From S015-6 sp964479535 (GTDB lineage Bacteria > Desulfobacterota > DSWW01): DNA of 64,000 bases. The translations under genes and the position numbers were made by a program. The DNA is taken from positions 42,652 through 106,651 of the forward strand of contig CAYZMM010000016.1 in assembly GCA_964479535.1 (NCBI GenBank), in the 5' to 3' direction. Under the pieces are notes generated by a model that did not search any database, was not told where the DNA came from, and saw only the letters and a program-made list of their open reading frames with translations. Each line of letters starts with the position of its first letter. Positions within the stretch are counted from its first letter, which is position 1. Positions 55,617 to 61,114 of this stretch are shown here, in pieces.

Positions 55617-55874
55617 TTATCGGTAGACATTCCTCCTGTGCCCGATTCGGTAGACCCGAACGACCCGGGCCGAATCGTCGACGGTGAACAGGATTCGGTA
55701 CTTCCCCTTCCTGATACGGTAGCCCTCCTGCTTGAGCAGCTTCTTGGCGCCCGGAGGGCGTGGGTCGGTCGCGAGTGCATCCAGGCTCTCGACAATGAGA
55801 TACACCTCTCCTTTCGGAAGATCGTACAGCCCGCGCTCGGCCTTCTTCTCCAGCAGGACCCTGTACGCCTTCAT
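55617..55874 (-). CDS. RelE/ParE-family toxin
   Basis: An 85-residue basic protein of the RelE/ParE fold, with the family ending KQEGYRIRKGKYRILFTVDD and VVRVYRIGHRRNVYR. It overlaps its antitoxin by ATGA. RelE-type toxins cut mRNA on the ribosome, ParE-type inhibit gyrase; sequence alone does not settle which. The conserved Arg and C-terminal Tyr favour RelE. Confidence 0.9.
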   Translation of the reverse strand: MKAYRVLLEKKAERGLYDLPKGEVYLIVESLDALATDPRPPGAKKLLKQEGYRIRKGKYRILFTVDDSARVVRVYRIGHRRNVYR

Positions 55875-56104
55875 GCCCGGCCCTTCTTCTGCATCTCCTT
55901 TCTGACTTCGCTCCAGGGCCTGAAGCTGTCGCCCTCCTCGATCGCCTCTTTCAGATCATAGGTGTCGAGCAGATCTTCGATCTTCTCCCGCAAAGCCGTT
56001 TCGACGACGAACGACTTCCGCAGCCCGTGCTTTCGGCACACCTCGTCCAGGGCTCGTTTCAGTTCGCCCGGGATCTTCGTGGCAAAGGCCTCGTTTCGAG
56101 ACAT
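55871..56104 (-). CDS. Antitoxin of the RelE/ParE pair
   Basis: A 77-residue protein with an N-terminal DNA-binding segment (FATKIPGELKRALDEVCRKHGLRKSFVVETAL, ribbon-helix-helix in style) and an acidic C-terminal tail (DTYDLKEAIEEGDSF) that would wrap the toxin. GGGAGGAAAC precedes ATG 56104. It overlaps the toxin start. A palindrome 56 bp upstream is a good operator candidate. Confidence 0.88.
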   Translation of the reverse strand: MSRNEAFATKIPGELKRALDEVCRKHGLRKSFVVETALREKIEDLLDTYDLKEAIEEGDSFRPWSEVRKEMQKKGRA

Positions 56105-56159
56105 TCCGTTTCCTCCCTGTTGTTCGAAACACCTGACGCCCTTCCCGGCGTCGTGCTAA

Positions 56160-56175
56160 CTCTATCATGACAGAG
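56160..56175. promoter_or_regulatory. Candidate operator of the toxin-antitoxin operon
   Basis: CTCTATCATGACAGAG is a 16-bp palindrome with one mismatched pair, 56 bp before the antitoxin start, overlapping a -10-like sequence on the minus strand. This fits autoregulation by the antitoxin. Confidence 0.5.
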
Positions 56176-56407
56176 CATTCCCGGGCAAACCTCACCTCCC
56201 ACACGACCTCCCGAACGGAAATTCGCTTTCTCTCGTGGGAAACCGTTTTCCCTTTTTTCGGGCGCAGATGCGCCCCCCGAGATGCCGGGCCTGCGTGCCC
56301 GCCGCCGAAACAAAACGCCTTGAAACCGCATCATTACGTATTCGGTTGGAGCACTCGCAGGAGGCACGCGAATCGTGTTCTACTATGCTGGCATAAAGAT
56401 TGCTGAG

Positions 56408-56525
56408 TATAATTTTCGTTGAAGCGTTCCACGGCCTGTGCTAGCCTCACCCGTTGATCTTTGTATCGCAGCAAGGGTGCCTTCCCGGATGGAAGGGCCC
56501 GAGGAGTGAGGCAAGAGCCTTTTTC
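56408..56525 (+). promoter_or_regulatory. Structured leader ahead of the 3D-domain gene
   Basis: A TATAAT box (56408-56413) with a weak -35 is followed by GCCTCAC (56444-56450) pairing with GTGAGGC (56506-56512). The enclosed segment forms a hairpin CCTTCC/GGAAGG (56480-56496) extended by GGG/CCC. The 3' arm then overlaps a small stem AGGC-AAGA-GCCT followed by TTTTTC, which could terminate. Alternative pairing would allow a switch. I cannot match a known riboswitch class. The 200 bp further upstream hold nothing recognised. Confidence 0.38.
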
Positions 56526-56544
56526 TTCACATAAGAGGTGACGC

Positions 56545-57069
56545 ATGCATTCCTTGAGGGCTTCCATCATCTTCGTGTCCATTGCGGTCTTTGCCTTCCT
56601 CGCAGACAGTCGAAGAGTCCACCCCCCTGTTGCATCGCAGCCCGAGGCGGGTGCCCAGGACCCGTTCGCCCTGAAGCGGACAGCCCCCGAACCCACCGAG
56701 ACCACGGTTGCCGAAAAGAAGAAGCCTTCCAAGAAGAAAAAGACCAAGGTGACCCGCGTCGTCAAGGCAACCGCATACAACGCGGTTCCCCACCAGACCG
56801 ACGACACACCGGAGATCTGCGCCTGGGGAGACAGGATCCGGCCCGGCATCATCGCCATCTCCCGGGACCTGGAGAGAAGCGGGCTGACCCGGGGCAAGGA
56901 GGTTCACATCGAGGGCATCGGCAAGGTCGTGGTCCTGGACCGGATGCACCACCGCAAGCGGAACCAGATCGACCTCTACATGGAGAGCTACGAAGACGCG
57001 GTCGAGTTCGGTGTGCAGGAACTCACCATCTCCTGGACCGAGGAGGAGCATCAGGAGCAGGAGAGCTAG
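56545..57069 (+). CDS. Secreted 3D-domain protein (peptidoglycan-active type)
   Basis: A 174-residue exported protein with an N-terminal hydrophobic helix (ASIIFVSIAVFAFLA), a Lys-rich linker (KKKPSKKKKTK) and a C-terminal 3D domain: VVKATAYNAV, GIIAISRDLE, GIGKVVVLDRMHH and the acidic IDLYMESYEDAVEFG. This is the double-psi barrel of MltA-like lytic transglycosylases and YocH/YorM proteins, acting on cell-wall glycan. ATG 56545 follows AGAGGTGA. It sits behind a structured leader. Confidence 0.87.
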   Translation: MHSLRASIIFVSIAVFAFLADSRRVHPPVASQPEAGAQDPFALKRTAPEPTETTVAEKKKPSKKKKTKVTRVVKATAYNAVPHQTDDTPEICAWGDRIRPGIIAISRDLERSGLTRGKEVHIEGIGKVVVLDRMHHRKRNQIDLYMESYEDAVEFGVQELTISWTEEEHQEQES

Positions 57070-57173
57070 CCCCGACCCCCCTTTCATTCTCTCTCGCCCC
57101 CCCGAAAAAAAGATACGGTAAAACAGCATCGCAACCGCGGGCGTCCGCATCCAACGGTTCATGTCGAATACGT

Positions 57174-57190
57174 CCACAACGCGATTGTGG
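57174..57190. promoter_or_regulatory. CCACAA-N5-TTGTGG palindrome upstream of the lectin gene
   Basis: A 6-bp inverted repeat with a 5-nt centre lies 43 bp before the PEP-CTERM gene, beside CGGTAAAACAG-rich DNA. It could be an operator or a small hairpin; no promoter boxes are clear. Confidence 0.3.
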
Positions 57191-57233
57191 TCAATAATCT
57201 CCTCGAGATCCCCCTCACGGAGGTGGGGACGCC

Positions 57234-57809
57234 ATGAAAGCGGGAAGAACAATCATCCTGGCAGGGGCCCTTCTGCTTCTGGCCTCCGGCGGGCACGCAG
57301 CGCCCATCCAGTGGGACCAGAACGGGCACTGGTACGACGTGATCTGGATCGAGGCCGGCCTTACCTGGGAGGACGCCCGGACCCTGGCCGCCCGGGACGG
57401 CGGCTACCTGGCCACCCTCACCAGCTCCGACGAGAACGACTTCGTCTGGGAGTTCCTGAACGCCGGCCTGGCCCCCGGCACGCAGTACCCCAGCTACTGG
57501 CTGGGCGGCTATCAGACCGAGCTGACCGACGAGCCGGACGGGTTCTGGGTCTGGGTGACCGGCGAGGCCTGGATCTACGAGACCTGGCACCCGAACGAGC
57601 CGAACAACGGCGTCGGGGGAACCCAGCACTATCTCCACTACTGGGACACACAGTGGGGCGAGTGGGACGACATGGAGAACCGCGCGCACATGGGCGGATA
57701 CGTCGTGGAATTTGGAAACCCGATCGCCCAGCCGGAGCCGACGACCATGCTGCTGCTCGGGGTCGGCCTGATCGGGCTCGCGGGATTCCGCAGGAAGTTC
57801 ATGAAGTAG
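57234..57809 (+). CDS. PEP-CTERM protein with C-type lectin domain
   Basis: A 191-residue exported protein. A signal peptide (IILAGALLLLASGGHA) is followed by a lectin-like domain with GLTWEDARTLAARDGGYLATL, SYWLGGYQ and HPNEPNN, typical of C-type lectin folds. The C-terminus is a PEP-CTERM sorting signal: PEPTTMLLLGVGLIGLAGF followed by RRK. ATG 57234 follows GGAGGTG. Such proteins are cut and delivered by exosortase, which is not in this window. It ends 4 bp before a convergent gene. Confidence 0.92.
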   Translation: MKAGRTIILAGALLLLASGGHAAPIQWDQNGHWYDVIWIEAGLTWEDARTLAARDGGYLATLTSSDENDFVWEFLNAGLAPGTQYPSYWLGGYQTELTDEPDGFWVWVTGEAWIYETWHPNEPNNGVGGTQHYLHYWDTQWGEWDDMENRAHMGGYVVEFGNPIAQPEPTTMLLLGVGLIGLAGFRRKFMK

Positions 57810-57813
57810 ACGC

Positions 57814-58104
57814 CTACAAGGCACACGGGATCGGACTCGCCTCAACCAACGTCTCGGGCACGGAAACAGCCGGCCCGTTCGGGTCGATCGTCGTTACGAA
57901 CGGAACGAGACCCTCGGGCAGCTCCATCCAGACAATCATGTCCGGCCGGAACGGCTCGTCCTCGGCCACGTAGAAAGGGGAGGGGACCCGTGCTCCGACC
58001 CACTCCAGCCCCTCGCCGGCCTGCCGCGCGATGCCCCGCCCTTTCCTCTTCGGTCCTTTCACATCCGCGGCCTCCCACGGGGGTTTCGGAAAGCAGGCCA
58101 CCAC
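57814..58104 (-). CDS. Hypothetical protein, possibly 5'-truncated
   Basis: A 96-residue frame starting with GTG. The C-terminal half reads like natural protein (SPFYVAEDEPFRPDMIVWMELPEGLVPFV), while the first 30 residues are less convincing and no ribosome site precedes the start. It converges with the PEP-CTERM gene with a 4-bp gap. Family not recognised. It may be the remnant of a longer gene whose 5' part was lost. Confidence 0.48.
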   Translation of the reverse strand: MVACFPKPPWEAADVKGPKRKGRGIARQAGEGLEWVGARVPSPFYVAEDEPFRPDMIVWMELPEGLVPFVTTIDPNGPAVSVPETLVEASPIPCAL

Positions 58105-58204
58105 AACCCGGATTTACCGTGAAGCGGCCGCCCGTGCTGGACATATTTGTGTCTGCTTGATATGTTTTTATGTATCTCCCCCTTCGCCACGGGAGGCTGA
58201 TCGC

Positions 58205-58450
58205 ATGAGAACGACCATCGACATCGATGACAAGCTGCTCGCCCTGGCAAAAAGACGGGCAGCGGAAAAGGGAACGACCCTGAAAACTGTCGTGGAATCG
58301 GCCCTGCGTATGGCGCTTAAGAAACCGAAGAAGACGCCGGCCCGGTTCCGCCTCAAGTGGAACACGGTCCGGGGCAGGCGGGTGCCCGGGGTCGACATCT
58401 CGGACAGGGACTTCACCCGGTTCGAAGGCGTCACGCTCCGGACCCTCTGA
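58205..58450 (+). CDS. Orphan VapB-type antitoxin
   Basis: An 81-residue protein with an N-terminal ribbon-helix-helix domain (MRTTIDIDDKLLALAKRRAAE, then TLKTVVESALRMAL) and a C-terminal RRVPGVDISDRD segment. The layout is that of VapB antitoxins. No PIN-domain toxin follows; the next 130 bp are unrelated. A fragment of a second vapB C-terminus plus vapC start lies 1 kb downstream. ATG 58205 has GGGAGG. A possible promoter is TTGTGT-16-TATGTA upstream. Confidence 0.82.
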   Translation: MRTTIDIDDKLLALAKRRAAEKGTTLKTVVESALRMALKKPKKTPARFRLKWNTVRGRRVPGVDISDRDFTRFEGVTLRTL

Positions 58451-58537
58451 GCGATGGGGCGCTGTCGCCTTGCATGGGTCGAACATCCTCTCCCGAAGCC
58501 TTGCCGCCGAGCGCGGAAATCGCCCGGCAAAGGGGAT

Positions 58538-58566
58538 TTGACTCGATCGGGACGCTCGAATAGTCT
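58538..58566 (+). promoter_or_regulatory. Sigma-70 promoter of the MNT-HEPN gene
   Basis: TTGACT (58538-58543) and TAGTCT (58561-58566) are 17 bp apart, 21 bp before the ATG. Confidence 0.62.
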
Positions 58567-58587
58567 GCGGTCTGGGAGTGTAGCGTG

Positions 58588-59493
58588 ATGGAAGAAGAGA
58601 AACCCACCCCGGACGAAGTCGCCCCCATCCGTTCGGCACTTGAGAACGCATCTCTCCCTTTCAAGATCCTGGCCGCCGTTCTCTTCGGGTCCCGTGCCAA
58701 AGGGCAGGGAGAGACTTCTTCGGACACGGATTTGCTGGTGGTTGCCGAAGAGATCCGCGACAAGCGCCAGGAGAGGGCCGATGAGATCGTGCTGATCAGG
58801 AAGAAGCTGCCCGTCTCGGGCGCCGACGTCCTGCTGCTGACCCCTGAAGAAGCACGCTCAAATTTCGAAAATCACAATCCCCTGTTTCTGGACATTGCCG
58901 AAGAAGGGATCCTCCTGTTCGACGAAGCGGGATCGATTCGGCGGCTGCTGGAGGAGACGCGAAGTTACATCCGGAGAAGGGGAATCAAACGGTACAGGGG
59001 CGGGTGGATGTTTCCGGTCGAGCAGGGGAAGCCCACACCCCTGTCCGGGGTGACGAACGAGGACTTCTCCCGCGCCATGCTGAAGGACGGAGGGCGCGAT
59101 CTCGAGATCGGAAAGCAACTGACCCTCGGCGCCTTTTACGACAAGGCCGTGTATCACTTCCAGCAGGCTGTCGAGAAGGCGGTGAAGGGCAGCCTGATTG
59201 CCCTGGGCGTGTTCCAGAGGACCCACTTTGTGGGGGAGATACTCAAGGACACGGTCCAGGCGAAGGCCCTGCCGGACCCCTGGGGCAACCGGCTTCTGGA
59301 GGCGGGCCGGATCTCGGAAAAGATGGAACCCCAGGTGAGTCTCAGCCGGTACCCGGGGATCCATGAGGACAGGCTGTGGCTTCCTTCCGAGGAGTACGGG
59401 GAGGAAGAGGCCCGCGAAGCCTGGAGCAACGCAGAGGCGGCGTTCACCATCGCTCGGGAATTTGTCGCCTACTGGTTCGGAACGTCCTCTTGA
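58588..59493 (+). CDS. Single-chain MNT-HEPN protein (nucleotidyltransferase fused to HEPN)
   Basis: A 301-residue protein. The N-terminus is a minimal nucleotidyltransferase: LFGSRAKGQGETSSDTDLLVV with Gly-Ser at 34-35 and metal-binding Asp46/Asp48. The second half is a HEPN helical domain: AFYDKAVYHFQQAVEKAVKG, RTHFVGEIL and SRYPGIHED, the last giving an R-x4-H pattern like the RNase motif. In HEPN-MNT modules the HEPN toxin and the MNT antitoxin are usually separate proteins, the MNT AMPylating the HEPN; here they are one chain, so a self-controlled toxin or a different role is possible. ATG 58588 (GTG 58585 also possible) follows GGGAG. Confidence 0.88.
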   Translation: MEEEKPTPDEVAPIRSALENASLPFKILAAVLFGSRAKGQGETSSDTDLLVVAEEIRDKRQERADEIVLIRKKLPVSGADVLLLTPEEARSNFENHNPLFLDIAEEGILLFDEAGSIRRLLEETRSYIRRRGIKRYRGGWMFPVEQGKPTPLSGVTNEDFSRAMLKDGGRDLEIGKQLTLGAFYDKAVYHFQQAVEKAVKGSLIALGVFQRTHFVGEILKDTVQAKALPDPWGNRLLEAGRISEKMEPQVSLSRYPGIHEDRLWLPSEEYGEEEAREAWSNAEAAFTIAREFVAYWFGTSS

Positions 59494-59514
59494 ACGGAAC
59501 GTCGGAGCTAAGCC

Positions 59515-59642
59515 ATGCGGGTGCCCGGGGTCCACATCTCGGACCGAGACGCCCTTTCCGAGAGAATGGACGAGCGCGAGTGATCGCGATCGACACGAAC
59601 ATCCGGGTCTGGAGCTTCCTCGCCGCCACGGCCGCTGACCGG
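59515..59642 (+). pseudogene. Remnant of a vapBC module
   Basis: A 22-codon frame at 59515-59583 encodes RVPGVHISDRDALSERMDE, matching the C-terminal RRVPGVDISDRD of the intact VapB at 58205. Its TGA overlaps a GTG at 59580 that begins VIAIDTNIRVW, the start of a PIN-domain VapC toxin, with the GTGA overlap typical of vapBC operons. The toxin frame degenerates after about 20 codons, at the 3' end of the opposite-strand nucleotidyltransferase gene. Confidence 0.75.
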
Positions 59643-59645
59643 TTT

Positions 59646-60017
59646 TCAACCACGGGTTGCCAGCCAGATCGCGGACGCGGCGGCGGCAGAGGCGAAATCG
59701 TTCTCCCGGATCTCCTCCCGGGAATAGCAGAAGAGGTCCACCCCTATGCCGGTCTCGCAGAAGTGAAGCTGATACGGCCGGCTTCGTTCGTGAAAGGCCT
59801 CGGTCGGCTCGGACTCGAGAACAAGCAGAAGGTCCGCATCGCTGCCGGGCCTGCTCGTCCCCTCGGCCAGAGATCCGAAGAGCCCGACCGAGTCGATCTC
59901 CGGGTGTAGGTCCAGCACCCTCTCAGCGCAACGCCGAAGACGGTCAATCGCCGTCTTCCGGTCGAGCCAGAAGACCTTCACTGAACCGTACGCTTTTCCC
60001 TGCACAACCGATCGCAT
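59646..60017 (-). CDS. Minimal nucleotidyltransferase (MNT antitoxin-like)
   Basis: A 123-residue nucleotidyltransferase: IDSVGLFGSLAEGTSRPGSDADLLLVL carries the GS motif and the metal-binding D-x-D, and VDLFCYSREEI provides the third acidic residue. It resembles MntA antitoxins that modify HEPN toxins. No HEPN partner gene is adjacent. ATG 60017 has AAGGA at 8 nt. Its 3' end abuts the vapBC remnant. Confidence 0.85.
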   Translation of the reverse strand: MRSVVQGKAYGSVKVFWLDRKTAIDRLRRCAERVLDLHPEIDSVGLFGSLAEGTSRPGSDADLLLVLESEPTEAFHERSRPYQLHFCETGIGVDLFCYSREEIRENDFASAAAASAIWLATRG

Positions 60018-60204
60018 TTCCGGAGTCCTTGTCCGTGAAATAATCGGCAGGTTTTCCCGCAGGCCACCCGTTCGGGTGCCGGGTGGGCATGGCTTCCCCT
60101 CTGCTCATTGCCCTGAACGCCAGTCTGGCCGCCCCCGCAACCCGTGTCAACAAGCAAGAAGCCGGGGGCTTGCCGCGTCGCTGTCGCTCCTCGCAATGTC
60201 CTCG

Positions 60205-60272
60205 AAATTGGGGACAGCCACCAATTTTGTACAAGGTGGCGCAATGGGGAAATTGGTGGCTGTCCCCAATTT
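60205..60272. repeat. GGGGACAGCCACC inverted repeat, locus I
   Basis: AAATTGGGGACAGCCACC and its inverted copy GGTGGCTGTCCCCAATTT enclose about 22 nt. It lies between the nucleotidyltransferase and the promoter of the next gene. Confidence 0.87.
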
Positions 60273-60286
60273 CGTCCTTGCCGCAC

Positions 60287-60315
60287 TTGATCTTTTATCG
60301 TAAGCGGGTTATGCT
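60287..60315 (+). promoter_or_regulatory. Sigma-70 promoter predicting a leaderless mRNA
   Basis: TTGATC (60287-60292) and TATGCT (60310-60315) are 17 bp apart. Transcription would start about 7 nt after the -10 box, at the A of the ATG at 60322, so the message would have no leader. Confidence 0.65.
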
Positions 60316-60321
60316 GTTTCC

Positions 60322-60588
60322 ATGAGCGAGAAGATCCGCAAGTACCTGTCCGACATCGGAAAACGGGGGGGCCGGAAGAGCCGGCGCACCCTGGACTCCG
60401 AAACGGCCCGAAACATGGTGCGTCTCCGGGAGGCGAAACGGGCCTACCGACGCTTTCACGCCCGGTGCTTCTGGTTCTGCGATCCGGAGTATACCGTGAC
60501 CCTGAACGATGTCCAGTGGGTCGCCAGACAGCTCATGAGGCACGGAGGGCGTGATGCGTGGGAAACAGGAGCCAAGTTATGCCGCTGA
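60322..60588 (+). CDS. AbiEi-position partner protein of a nucleotidyltransferase module
   Basis: An 88-residue basic protein (KIRKYLSDIGKRGGRKSRRTL) with a conserved-looking second half (RRFHARCFWFCDPEYTVTLNDV, RHGGRDAWETGAKLCR). From memory this family is paired with AbiEii-type nucleotidyltransferases. The ATG has no ribosome site but sits at the predicted transcription start. It overlaps the following broken gene by 10 bp, with that gene's ribosome site (AGGAG) inside its end. Role unknown; a TA or defence partner is likely. Confidence 0.72.
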   Translation: MSEKIRKYLSDIGKRGGRKSRRTLDSETARNMVRLREAKRAYRRFHARCFWFCDPEYTVTLNDVQWVARQLMRHGGRDAWETGAKLCR

Positions 60589-60830
60589 CCGATTTTCAAG
60601 CACGACTCGCTCGCCTCCTTGCCACCAACGACCTCGACTACTTTCACGATTCCGTGGAAAGGGCGGCCGAGGCGTTCATCCTCTCCCGGCCTCCGGAAGA
60701 GACCGGTTGCCTCTACTACTCGACGGAGAGAGAAGTATTCGTGGAACCGACTGCGGACACGAAGGCTGTGGTGCCCCACTACGGCCGTCCCTGCGGCGTG
60801 CTGCCGCGCATCCTGGAACCCGACGCCTGA
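60579..60830 (+). pseudogene. Internally deleted AbiEii-like nucleotidyltransferase
   Basis: An 83-codon in-frame relic. Residues 1-16 (MPLTDFQARLARLLAT) match the start of AbiEii-type proteins, 17-35 (NDLDYFHDSVERAAEAF) match the segment around the catalytic D-x-D, and the tail (GCLYYSTEREVFVEP, HYGRPCGVLPRI) matches the C-terminus. Family members are about 200-280 residues, so two internal pieces are missing: about 25 residues with the GS motif, and a larger central part. It is unlikely to be active. The 280 bp that follow hold only the sigma-54-type promoter. Confidence 0.68.
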
Positions 60831-61002
60831 CCCGGCGCTCCGCCGCCTCCGCCCCGGGAAGTGTCGCTTTTCGGCATCCTGCCTGTCGGATTGCGGCACC
60901 CCTTGCCCGCCGGACCGCCACACCCCCCTCCCGGCCGTGCGATACCCCCCGAAATTGCTGGAGAATCCCGCCCGAAAGCCCGGTCCCGAAAGAAGCCATC
61001 CC

Positions 61003-61019
61003 TTGGCACCGTCGTTGCA
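61003..61019 (+). promoter_or_regulatory. Sigma-54 (RpoN) type promoter upstream of the giant secreted protein
   Basis: TTGGCACCGTCGTTGCA matches the -24/-12 consensus TGGCAC-N5-TTGCA, with exactly 10 nt between the GG and GC pairs. The expected start of transcription is near 61031, about 85 nt before the ATG at 61115. No sigma-70 pair is evident here. Confidence 0.7.
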
Positions 61020-61114
61020 GTTCTGCCTGAGAACACCTCTCGGGGAGGGAGTGCCCCCTGGACGGTATGGGCGCTGAGCGCCCACGTGCTAGAATCCCAT
61101 TCGGAAGGGTCACC

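Noticed and set aside
57842..58651. Minus-strand frame of 269 codons across the vapB region
   Set aside because: It is antisense to the VapB antitoxin, with Arg/Pro-rich sequence and no ribosome site.
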